From Phycisphaerales bacterium (GTDB lineage Bacteria > Planctomycetota > Phycisphaerae > Phycisphaerales > UBA1924), in assembly GCA_020845755.1 (NCBI GenBank), contig JADLFE010000035.1, positions 1-64,000 of the forward strand: DNA of 64,000 nucleotides, in the 5' to 3' direction. The first letter of the stretch is position 1; every line of letters starts with the position of its first letter. The translations under genes were made by a program, and so were the position numbers. Of the stretch, positions 33,401-39,780 are shown one piece after another. The notes under the pieces were generated by a model. The model searched no databases. It saw only the letters and a program-made list of their open reading frames with translations, and had not been told where the DNA came from.

Positions 33401-36400
33401 GCATCGAGCGATCGTCCATCTCCGCCAGCCGCTTGAGCGCCTCGCCCACCTGCTCGGGGGTGCCGATCGCCAGGATGCTCCCGGTCTTGGGCTCGGGAAC
33501 CAGTTCAAGCGCCGTACGCCCCGCGGGCACTGTCGCGTTCACCATCTTCAGCACGCTCGTCGAGAGTTGCTGCAGGTCGCCCTTGCTCGGCGTGTACGTC
33601 GCGGCCGTCCGCTCGCTCGGGCCCGCGGGCTGATCCAGTCGCTCGATCACGGACTTGGCCAGCTGAATCGTCGCCGCCGGCGCAGACACGATCAGCGAAT
33701 TGCTGCGCGTTTCGGCCTCGACCTTGATCAGCGGCTTCTTGAACAGGTCCTGGCGCGCCTGCCTCGCCAACTGCAACTGAAGCGAAAGCACACGCGGATC
33801 CAGTTGCTGCTGCTCAACCAGCAGCGCTTCCACCGTCTTGGCGATCACTCCCGCGTCCGCGTTCTTGAGCGCAAACGTCTCCACGCTCGGCGTGTCCTGG
33901 TCCGTCGGGCGGATGTCGAGCGGCTTGACGATTTCTTCGATCTTCGCCAGGTCCTGCGGCGTGCCCGTGAGCAGAATCGCGTTCGAACCCGGCGCGGGCA
34001 GCACCGTCACCTTCCCGCCGCTGGGAAGTTCGAACGTCGGCATCGCCTGTGTCAGCGTCTGCGCCACCTGCCCGGCCTCGGCGTACGACAACGGAACGAC
34101 GCGGATCACCGCTCGCCCGCTCGCCGCCGCCTCGGTATCGAGCGGCTGGATCAACTGCTCCGCGACTTCCTGGATCGCCGCCGGCGCCGAGATGATCAGC
34201 GTGTTCGAGCCCGCGTCCGCCGCGACCTCGAGCAACGACTTCACGTCCGTCACCGGGCGGCCTTCCGAGTCCTGGATCTCGCGCAGTCGCGTCGTGAGCA
34301 ATCGCTCAAGCAGCGTTTGCAGGCGCTCGGCCCGCGCGTGCTTGAGCGTGTAAAGCTTGACGGTTGTGCCCGGGCGATTCGCCGGGCCGTCCATCTGCTG
34401 CAGCACCTTCTCGACCGCCGTGAACACGCTCGTCGGCCCGCTCACGATCAGCGTGCGCGTCGTCGGCTCGCTGTCGACTGTCACCGGCGTCGCCACACCC
34501 GGCGCCGCGTTCTGTCCGCCGGCATAGATCGCGCCGGTCGAGGCCAGGTTCTTCAGCGTCGTCACCACGCTCGCAAGGTCCGCCCGCGCCACGCGGTAGG
34601 AACGAACCTCGACATTCTCCGCGAGCTTGGTCTGATCCAGGCTCTTGACGATCTGTTCGAAGCCCGCCAGACGCTTCGCCGGCGCATCGACGATCAGCGA
34701 GTTGGTCGCGCGATCCGCACGAACCACGATCTCGCGAGGGCGCTGCAAATCGGGGCGCGGCTGCCCGTTCCGCGGATCACGCGGCATGGGCGGCTCGGGG
34801 TACATCTGGTCGATGGTCTTGGCGAGTTCCTCCGCCCGCGCGACCTTCAGCGGGAAAATCCGGATCTCGCGCCCGTCGGCGTCGACCGCCTGCTGCTCGT
34901 TGAGCTGTTCGATCACCGCCTCGATCTCGGGCAGGATGTCCGCGTGGGCCGACACGATCAGCGTGTTGGTCGCGGGGTCCGGCTGGATGTCCACCGGCTG
35001 CTTGAGCTTGAGCTCGGGCGTGCGCTTGTCGTAGGCTTGCGTGAGAATCTGCGCCATGCTCGCCGCATCGGTCGTGCGCAGCTTCATGATCCGCATCGGC
35101 GGGCGTTCCGCCGTCTGCTGATTGTCCAGGTTCTTGACGAGCGCTTCGATCACCGAGAACTGCGCCGGCTGGGCCGCGACGAGCACGGAGTTCGTCGTTT
35201 CGATGGCTTCGAACACCGGGTCCGGGCCGCCCTTGATCTGCAGCGACTTGCTCGACCGCAGCAATTCATCGAGGAACGTCACAACTTCCTTGGCCTTGGC
35301 GAGCTTCAGTTCGATCATCCGTATCTCGCGCGCCGGCCCGGCCTGGCGCGAGAGTTCGTCCATCACCTTCGCGAAGCGCGTCATTCCTTCCGTGTCCGCC
35401 ACGACCAGCAGCGAGTTGGTCGTCTCGTCGACGTTCAACTCCACCGGGTTGGCGCCGGGAATCTGCGCGATCTGCGCGTCATAGATCTGCTTGGCCCGGT
35501 CCTTGATCTCGCCCGCCTTCGCGTTGGCGATCGGGAACACGCGCAGCGATTTCTCGATCGGAACCGCCTGCAGTTCCTTGAGCATCGTCTCCACGCGCTC
35601 AAACGTCACCGTGTCGCCCGCAACGATCAGCGTCGAACTCTTGGGCTCCGACTCGATCAGCACCTGCACCGGCTGCTTGCCCGGCTGGGCAGGCGCCGCC
35701 AGATTCCCCTGCCGCGAGAGCGACTGCAATGTCTGCACGATCGCGCCCAGGTTCGCCCCGACAACGCGGTACGTCCGCAGTTGCGACTGCGGCGGAAGCT
35801 CCACGCGATCCAGTTGCGCCGCCAGCGCCTGGATCGATTCCATCCGCTCCTGCGGCGCGTCGATAATCAGCGAGTTGCTCGACGGATCGGCCGAGACCGT
35901 CACTTCCTTGGGCTGCTGCGCCCACGGCATCGGGCGATTCAAACGATCAACCGGCATCGGCGGCTGCGGATACAACTTCTCCATCGCGCTCGCCACGTCC
36001 GCCGCCTTGGCCACCTTCAGCGGGAACAATTGCGTCACTCGCCCCGTCGTATCCTTCTTGTCCTTGTTCAATTCCTCCACGAACGATTTGATCTCGTTGA
36101 ACAGGTCCGGATGCGCCGACACGATCAGCGTGTTGGTCGCCGCGTCCGCACGCACATCCACCGGCTTGGCCGCCCGATCCGCCTGCGCCCGAGAGGCATA
36201 CTGCTGCGTCAGCATCGACGCGATCGAACTCACGTCCGCCGTCTTGAGCTGCAAGAGCCTGAGCGGCGGAAGATCCGTGCGATCCAGCCTGTCCAGCCGC
36301 TTCACATAGTCCTCGATCACCCGCACCTGCACGTCCTCGCCCGTCACCAAGAGCGAGTTCGTCCGCTCGATCACGCGGATCGACGCCGGCTCCACACGCC

Positions 36401-38708
36401 GCGCCGGATCAGACGGATCGCTCCCCGCGAGCAAATCCGTGATCTGCGGCACGAGCTCCTTGGCCGTCACGTTCTGCACGTCGATCACCCGTGTCGTCCG
36501 CGCGGGCGGCACCAACTGCTGCGCCTGCGTGAGCGCGTCGGTAAACAAACGCATCGCGCTCGAGCGCGCCGTGATGAGCGCCGAGCCCGACTTCTCGTCG
36601 AACTCCCACGTCACCGGGCCGGCCTGGTCTTCCGACAAGCCCGCCGTGCGCTGCGCGTACAACTGCTCGGCCCGCGCAAGCAAGCCCTTCGGGTCCGCGC
36701 CCAAGAGCTTCACGACCCGCAGTTCGCGCGCCGTTGGATCATCCGCGTCGAGACGCTTCACCAACTCCGCGATCATCGCCATCTGCGCCGGCTCGGCCCG
36801 CACCACCAGCTTGTTCAGCTCGTCCACCGGCTCCACGCTCGGCTCGCGATAGGCGCCGCCGTCCGTCGGCGCCAGCATCGGCCTCGCCAACTTGGTGAGC
36901 TTGGGCGCCATCACCGACGGGCGAACCTTCGCCACGTCAAACGTCCGCGACTCCTGCACCACCTGGATGTTCTGCTGCGCACTCGTCAGCATCCCGTCGA
37001 ACGCCGACAGCGCCGCCCGCGAACCGATCAGCGTGACAGAACGCGTGGGCTCATCGAGCGTCGCGGTCACCGGATCGGTCTCGCTCTTGCCCGTCGCCGC
37101 GTAGAGCTGCGTCGCCCGTTCCAGCACCGCCCTGGGCTCGCCGCCGGTGATCCGCACCAGGCGCACTTCCTTGTCGGTCTGCGGCGCCACGTCGATGCCC
37201 TGCACGAGCTGCTCGAACGCCTTCAGGTCCGCGTCGGGCCCCGTCGCAACCAATCCCTTGGAATCGGGCGTGGGCGCAAACTTCACCGCCTGCATCTGAC
37301 GCGGCGTGAGCAACTTGCCCGCGATCGCTTCGACCTGAGCCGGCGTCACATACTTCAGACGCACCGTTGTCGCGCGACGCTCACTCCTCGGCTGCGTGTC
37401 GTTCCCCGCGCCGGGATCGATCTCGCCCATCAGCGCCGTCGCCTGGAGCAAGAGAGACTGCGACCCCACCAGCGTCAACTTGCCCGACTCAGGGAGAGGC
37501 AGGAGCACTGGCTTGTTCTTGGGCTGAATGCTTGCAAACAGACCCTCGATCTTCCGTGCCGCGTCCTCGGGCGTCAGCGTGCGCAGCGTGAACGTCACCA
37601 TCTGCGTCTCGCCCGCCGCCCCGCCGTCTGGCTGGTCCAGCAACTTGACGAGCTCCTCGCAGGTCTGCAGCCGCGTCACGGGCCCGACCGCGATGATCGA
37701 ATTGGTGCGGATATCGGGCTGGATATTCATGCCCGAGATGCTGATGTCCTGCACCGTCGTCTGCTTGCCATCCTTGTCGATGAATGTCTGCTTCACGCGC
37801 TCGCCGATCAGGCCGCGGAGTGCGTTGTACACCGCGTCCGCCTGCGCGTGCTGAAGTTTGAAGAGTTTAAACTGCGTATCCACCGGGCGAACGTCGTCAA
37901 TCGTCTGCACGATCGACTGGATGCGACGGCACTGCGCCGCCGACTCCACGATCACCAGCATGTTCTGGGCCGGCACGCTCGTCACCGCGCCGTACGGCCC
38001 GATCATCGGCTTGATCTGCGCCGCCACAAGGTCCGACGCCGCGTTGCTCAAAGGCAGCGTCAGTGTCAGGAATTGCTCGGGCTTCATGTCCGGCGGCACG
38101 TTCTCGCGCGCCACCACGCCGGCCTTCTGCGCCGAGGCTTGCAGTGTCGACAGATACAGGAACTGCTCCTGCCGGCGCAATTGCACGCCGTGCATCGACA
38201 GGTTCAGGTTCAGGATCGACAACGCATCGTCGAACGCATACGACGACGCGCCGATGAACGTCATGTTCCCCGGCGGCACCGCAACCTCGCGGATGATCGG
38301 CAGCCCCGACTCACGCGAGAAGAAGTCCAGCACGAAATCAAACGGCACGTCCTTGAAATTGAACGTGATCCCCTTGGGCGCGGGCGCCTGCGCCGGCTGA
38401 GCGGGCGGCGTCACCGGTTGGGCCGCGGGCTGCGCAGCGGCCGGTGGCTGCGCTTCTGGTCCGGGCGCCGGAACCGGAGGTTGGGCGGGCGGCTCCTTCG
38501 CCGGAGCAGGCTGCGCCGCGGGCTGGGCCGCCGGCTGCGCAGCAGGTTGGGCCGCGGGCGCCGCGTCCTGTGCCCGCGCTGACCACACCGGCACCGCCGT
38601 CCCCGAGGCCGCGATCAACGATGCCGCCACGATCGCCGCCCGGCGTGCGCGCAGGGCCGTCCCATTCGCCGCGCCGATCGATGCCCGTGCGTCGTTCTCG
38701 TATTCCAT
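24450..38708 (-). CDS. gspD: Giant secretin (GspD/PilQ superfamily) with about 50 N-domain modules
   Basis: One uninterrupted 14.26-kb frame encoding 4,752 residues; ordinary GspD is about 650-750. Layout: signal peptide ending near SARAQ (about 47), Ala/Pro/Gln-rich linker (to 112), one N0/TonB-like domain (ITFNFKDVPFDFVLDFF, 113-190), then tandem modules of about 85 residues each from about 212 to 4448. Each module has a strand ending in a variant of L-K-(H/N)-A, a helix, then (T/S)NSL(I/L)V-(S/A) and a helix ending -LD. I count about 50. The C-terminal secretin domain (about 4449-4680) is conventional: VLLAEVTIDSENNWGADLKI, then VSNNQNAKIQVGE, IVTVKDGQSIVIGGLL, PGLGDIPLVGNLF. The ATG at 38708 has GGAGG 5 bases upstream. 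It forms an outer-membrane multimer in this family; here the periplasmic part is enlarged about twelvefold. Confidence 0.93.
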   Translation of the reverse strand: MEYENDARASIGAANGTALRARRAAIVAASLIAASGTAVPVWSARAQDAAPAAQPAAQPAAQPAAQPAPAKEPPAQPPVPAPGPEAQPPAAAQPAAQPVTPPAQPAQAPAPKGITFNFKDVPFDFVLDFFSRESGLPIIREVAVPPGNMTFIGASSYAFDDALSILNLNLSMHGVQLRRQEQFLYLSTLQASAQKAGVVARENVPPDMKPEQFLTLTLPLSNAASDLVAAQIKPMIGPYGAVTSVPAQNMLVIVESAAQCRRIQSIVQTIDDVRPVDTQFKLFKLQHAQADAVYNALRGLIGERVKQTFIDKDGKQTTVQDISISGMNIQPDIRTNSIIAVGPVTRLQTCEELVKLLDQPDGGAAGETQMVTFTLRTLTPEDAARKIEGLFASIQPKNKPVLLPLPESGKLTLVGSQSLLLQATALMGEIDPGAGNDTQPRSERRATTVRLKYVTPAQVEAIAGKLLTPRQMQAVKFAPTPDSKGLVATGPDADLKAFEQLVQGIDVAPQTDKEVRLVRITGGEPRAVLERATQLYAATGKSETDPVTATLDEPTRSVTLIGSRAALSAFDGMLTSAQQNIQVVQESRTFDVAKVRPSVMAPKLTKLARPMLAPTDGGAYREPSVEPVDELNKLVVRAEPAQMAMIAELVKRLDADDPTARELRVVKLLGADPKGLLARAEQLYAQRTAGLSEDQAGPVTWEFDEKSGSALITARSSAMRLFTDALTQAQQLVPPARTTRVIDVQNVTAKELVPQITDLLAGSDPSDPARRVEPASIRVIERTNSLLVTGEDVQVRVIEDYVKRLDRLDRTDLPPLRLLQLKTADVSSIASMLTQQYASRAQADRAAKPVDVRADAATNTLIVSAHPDLFNEIKSFVEELNKDKKDTTGRVTQLFPLKVAKAADVASAMEKLYPQPPMPVDRLNRPMPWAQQPKEVTVSADPSSNSLIIDAPQERMESIQALAAQLDRVELPPQSQLRTYRVVGANLGAIVQTLQSLSRQGNLAAPAQPGKQPVQVLIESEPKSSTLIVAGDTVTFERVETMLKELQAVPIEKSLRVFPIANAKAGEIKDRAKQIYDAQIAQIPGANPVELNVDETTNSLLVVADTEGMTRFAKVMDELSRQAGPAREIRMIELKLAKAKEVVTFLDELLRSSKSLQIKGGPDPVFEAIETTNSVLVAAQPAQFSVIEALVKNLDNQQTAERPPMRIMKLRTTDAASMAQILTQAYDKRTPELKLKQPVDIQPDPATNTLIVSAHADILPEIEAVIEQLNEQQAVDADGREIRIFPLKVARAEELAKTIDQMYPEPPMPRDPRNGQPRPDLQRPREIVVRADRATNSLIVDAPAKRLAGFEQIVKSLDQTKLAENVEVRSYRVARADLASVVTTLKNLASTGAIYAGGQNAAPGVATPVTVDSEPTTRTLIVSGPTSVFTAVEKVLQQMDGPANRPGTTVKLYTLKHARAERLQTLLERLLTTRLREIQDSEGRPVTDVKSLLEVAADAGSNTLIISAPAAIQEVAEQLIQPLDTEAAASGRAVIRVVPLSYAEAGQVAQTLTQAMPTFELPSGGKVTVLPAPGSNAILLTGTPQDLAKIEEIVKPLDIRPTDQDTPSVETFALKNADAGVIAKTVEALLVEQQQLDPRVLSLQLQLARQARQDLFKKPLIKVEAETRSNSLIVSAPAATIQLAKSVIERLDQPAGPSERTAATYTPSKGDLQQLSTSVLKMVNATVPAGRTALELVPEPKTGSILAIGTPEQVGEALKRLAEMDDRSMLAPAVELAVIDLQHADAASVASTVQGMLSDRTRWPEELRRAEKASLNVPQPTVNADAKSNRLLVSAPTLLTPIARELISTLDKPAAQSTVDVRVFPLVRAAAPDVATALRAGLEASVKPGQPRPTISAEPSSNVVVVSGSSDQLERAAELIKPMDEGQKPDAMGVRTVFLKHARAETVQPVVEQILKRDSMLTMIPEYQRFQYLTQKGQGTSTGDAGVRVAAERRLNAIVVSGPTSVLEVAEQVVKELDADPATRGGETSRAVRLISLVNADAQELATSIEAVFKEDASTDQPPTVRVDKSSNSLIVRATPEQFAMIEELSGKLDKATLSTSRQMRMIPVDRSRVDAELMAQTLRRLLEQQGGVKVQVISTDELLERQQKGEKDGGRPDGDKPKPGPKGGKKPQSRGPGAANEPAIVSAREVSGDGSGGSASGAWIDADRSAVLASDSRAGGLPAWAWLVIGAVDPDGTFLGQAGNAQPATDKPVVQQPAAQPPEQGTQSAIVGPEQDTVTIAVDPSTNSLVILASPRMSDRLAELVGQLEQQMPSEPTTVHVVTLPATADASQIAPLVNSTLQQVGRASPRNPGGFSGPVSVAPDPAGASLIVLANDSDFESISRLITSISQVGRAESVSLKVYPLENVTAAKASTALNDLFSAEPRGRQARRMRQLEMTVKTADGDMTAKVDPSRVRVSASPGGTAIIVAAPAESMGLIDQFVAMIDQSPVTDRLSIRRYALQNARAQQLSQTIQQLMDAQRQGPNASELPQARLVPDARTNSLLVTASETQHSEIKRLLETADSSAEEPGMKLAIIPLQQASPDTVRRIVEEVLIGRDQAKAAKIRISADDSSSLFVVRAQEEDIDEVKKIVAQVDSAETSGLPVRTVKLERADAQQVATALQRFFSERAQVSSRPGQRVRNRVAVVGDVRSGSLVVSSSDEDFEQVKSLAAAFDTPATSQDMQFRIITLKNARVMDIEPTIRNIADTLRFERAVGQRKSEQSPVLIEPNERTNAIVAVGTTDQLETVEKIIGSLDQPGSERVAMTVKAVMLERADPRAVSQAIERAMVTPGWRTWRGQDPDAVTVQTDAQRRALILVGKAERVELAAKYIAELDSAGSGGGQEIQSITLQHARADRAAESLNRFFNERARAQGMQQSGVSVIGSVDGNVLIVSADPVNAASVKDLVAQIDQPALGQDRRFEMYYMQNAEVSEAAGTLRAMFNRPGRGEEQVVITPQPSSRTLIVSAPGAVFDQIDALVKQLDAPPTVENSKIVTVTLSAAKAADVATALKSALPPNVKVTVTPVARSNSLLLTGSNEAIKLAMDQIQTIDQVPVKSLLAFKRIKLDNAMADDVYFTVTQMLRLRPRDTDGRQQTSVDYSRQDNTLAVSAPADQIEEIEQMIKQLDVPTAATRKTEFVKLEFANAEQTAKALEVFYGRYAPEAASPAARAVTIVPDPSSNSLVISAEEKEWSGIRSLLTKLDSKEYDATQQLSVIGLKHADAAGVARALNEGFRAPLEDQARREQIERQRGRIGQDGRNDDRYFSPTVLVDTQGRPTVSAEPQTNSLIVFAGRRDLDRIEAIVKQLDVPGFADMPPARVIPVIGTGKPSAIASTMRELFAMTGTGNTARRGPRSIVIIGDDASSAIIVRADEPEYAQIKTLADTLQQQGEIGRAVPGVIKLKHVPAARLRTTLIATFQPLAQSMGEALAIEVERGSNSLVVMCSPRLKAELEKVIAELDIANLATGDNASGQPTRLGQSVFIVDVTNNSPADMVRLLDGMGVTKPQAADRPGVVGDPVTLVPMTTRRAIAVLANPGDGEAVSQLVKALDAEPSESEQKAVVIALKRNTAAAVVNTLRQMLSPSEQQADTGPAKALAEHVRRLAITSNSLQSGETKVDLAKPIRLIPDATTNSVVIASTPGNVAALQDVVKTLDTLPMGEAIVIRMFPLSNASATRIKGVVDELFKQGEAIRRLPGTQRQGLPTTATGQALAGDIAVTVDERTNLLIAAGREEAMALVEVLVKDLDSDETSKWIEPSIIQLKHADAVPLSRKLREVLVQGFAATPEAMGIQRQFGRLRMSLSGKGADGKPPTVEADLFAPLSGLVISPEEFSNSLIVIGTPANAAVVRELVTMFDIEQAAASNAVRIFPLKYAAAERVSNLVQGIFRQREAAETGAPRPEDKLIISADSRTNTLLVSTSQRSLAILESLLKTLDSQESSPSVGVQVIAVNGTDVKLLAPRLERLMRERIEAAIRGGSVRNPTDAFSIEAEPTNNLLIVAASDENVQVVRELLSAIQKDAKLLDDQARSTIIQMARIPAAEMMASLKQLYVDKENAKRGEGSVTVVANDRLNSLLVGGTEDDVKAIRGLVAQFDTAKVQVTRDIERIELKSANALEVVNLLENVLAGRPLGSASGIGARQATKVRFFREQIAQATGVEGRLPTEAEIDGIIKDQVTLTPELRSNSVVIAAPSSVVALVKEIITDLDTTSAGLRKIEEFQLKNADARQMADLLRDTFNLRQQGNAYVLVPARRAVDGDQPNADEQAGGALTGTSVTTVPDERQQLSIAIDARTNTIIVSGTEQYMELVRKVVNRLDDIVANERERTVFHLRNAKAKDIETTLQKYFAGESTLEKSTLGPQLTGSVIKQLEEEVTIIGDEKSNKLVISSAPRFTETVLSIVRELDAAPPQVMIQVLLAEVTIDSENNWGADLKIGPFGGDNYTTSLLGAGAGVGTAIGVPNLSVSSSDFSLLIRSLQVQGKLEVLSNPQLLVSNNQNAKIQVGENVAIVQGVERTPQGNTRSDVKRQDVGIILDVTPTISADGFVRMEIKPEISSVSAKTTQISEDFLAPIIDKRTLDTIVTVKDGQSIVIGGLLQTNDQTRDTKVPGLGDIPLVGNLFRSNDKTNTKTELMVILTPRVIPGQDPDWEGRIERMNNQMINRLQDPMRVKEYLNEVKKQAEELQEPAPTPGASNEKGVVRVPFARPTQQAQESPR
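31885..32268 (-). other. Unstructured insert in the middle of the giant secretin
   Basis: About 128 residues (about 2147-2274) interrupt one module. It starts with a Lys/Gly/Pro-rich part (DKPKPGPKGGKKPQSRGPG), continues with a Trp-containing hydrophobic patch (GGLPAWAWLVIGAVD) and ends with a Gln/Pro linker. It divides the array into 24 and about 25 modules. Confidence 0.7.
34380..36513 (-). repeat. Five-module block duplication inside the giant secretin
   Basis: Modules 8-11 (about 35560-36513) resemble modules 13-16 (about 34380-35335) one for one, at a constant offset of about 1,165-1,180 bp. Compare LFPLKVAKAADVASAMEKLY with IFPLKVARAEELAKTIDQMY and TNTLIVSAHPDLFNEIKSF with TNTLIVSAHADILPEIEAV. 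Confidence 0.7.
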
Positions 38709-38763
38709 ACCTACCTCCACACCGAGCCTCCGGCCCGGATCGAGTTGTCACACACGTCGCAGT

Positions 38764-39780
38764 CTACTGTCCCGGCGACTGTTCGGCCGGCGTTCGCACG
38801 CCCAATACCTGACCGTTCACGAACGCAAACTTCTTCCCGCCGATGTCAAACACCGCTCGCTCGCCTTCACCATCGACGAACGTCAAGTCCAGCACCTTCC
38901 CGCCCGGAGGCAGCACCGCTCGCTCGTTCGTCTTGGTGTTCAGCACCCACGCCTCCACACCCTTGGCTGTCCGAACCACTCCCACCAACTTCCAGTCGTT
39001 GTAAGGCGGAGGTGGCGGAGGCGCGGGTATCGGTGGCGGCGCCGGATTCTGCGCCACCACCGTCGGCGGCGGTGCGGGCGGTGGCGCCGGGGGCGGCGGC
39101 TCGCGGAACATGTTCGTCCCCGCCACCGCGCTCCACATCGCCTCCATCGTCTGTGGCGGAGGAACCACCACAGGCTCTTTATCCGCCTTGGCCAGGTCCG
39201 GCGCGATCATCGTCGACACGCTCACCGAAACGTCGAACTGCTCGCGCTCTTTGCCCTTGGGCTTGATCGAGAAGTCATCCACGCGATGCACCCACGCCTG
39301 CGCCTGCACCGCCGCAAGCACCCGCAGCACCTGGTCCAGCGTCCCGGTCCCCTTCAACGTCCCCTCGATCACGCTGAAATCGGGCTGCTTCTGCTGGGCG
39401 ATCGCACGCTTGAGCGTTGACTGCACTCCCTTGGCATTCCGCAGCGGGCTCGCCTGGGCCAGCGGCTGGCCGGTCTGCACCACCACGCCCCCCAGGCCGC
39501 ACTGCGCCGCGATCTGGTTGAGCCCGTCGCGGAACCGCTTGTCCACCACGTCGAGTTTGCTCCCCAGAGTCGTCGCGCCGAACTCCGAGAGTTTCTTGCT
39601 CACGACCACGCGCTGCTTGAGCAACCCCGCAAGGCGCTGCTCCTCGTCGCGCGCCACCTTGATCTTGCCGAGCAGTTCGTCGCGCGGGCTGGCATATACA
39701 AAGAGGTACGCGCCGAAGATCGCCGCCGCCGCGCCCGCGCCGCCCAGCCACCACTTGCCACGAAACGTCAGGAGGTTCAT
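38764..39780 (-). CDS. GspM/PilO-like plus GspC/PilP-like bipartite protein
   Basis: 338-aa inner-membrane assembly protein. One transmembrane helix (about 10-30, WWLGGAGAAAAIFGAYLFV), a coiled-coil (DELLGKIKVARDEEQRLAGL), then a ferredoxin-like region as in PilO/GspM (about 60-195). A Pro-rich hinge (about 225-255) leads to a C-terminal beta domain with DWKLVGVVRTAKGVEAWVLN and RAVFDIGGKKFAFVNGQVL, the pattern of the GspC homology region or PilP domain that docks to the secretin N0 domain. In standard systems these are separate proteins, so this is a fusion. It overlaps the upstream gene by 4 bases and sits 55 bp before the secretin gene, the order seen in pilMNOPQ clusters. Confidence 0.7.
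   Translation of the reverse strand: MNLLTFRGKWWLGGAGAAAAIFGAYLFVYASPRDELLGKIKVARDEEQRLAGLLKQRVVVSKKLSEFGATTLGSKLDVVDKRFRDGLNQIAAQCGLGGVVVQTGQPLAQASPLRNAKGVQSTLKRAIAQQKQPDFSVIEGTLKGTGTLDQVLRVLAAVQAQAWVHRVDDFSIKPKGKEREQFDVSVSVSTMIAPDLAKADKEPVVVPPPQTMEAMWSAVAGTNMFREPPPPAPPPAPPPTVVAQNPAPPPIPAPPPPPPYNDWKLVGVVRTAKGVEAWVLNTKTNERAVLPPGGKVLDLTFVDGEGERAVFDIGGKKFAFVNGQVLGVRTPAEQSPGQ

Larger units (their letters stand above)
25365..38075 (-). repeat. About 50 tandem secretin N-type modules
   Basis: Residues about 212-4448 of the giant secretin, 12.7 kb, mean period about 255 bp (85 aa). Modules are diverged, recognised by the (T/S)NSL(I/L)V strand and terminal L-D. The count was made by hand and could be off by two or three. 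Confidence 0.85.

Noticed and set aside
32886..38582. 1,898-codon open frame on the plus strand opposite the giant secretin
   Set aside because: It is antisense to a repeat gene with clear protein motifs. Composition is Arg/Leu/His-rich with no motifs, an effect of high GC and codon bias.
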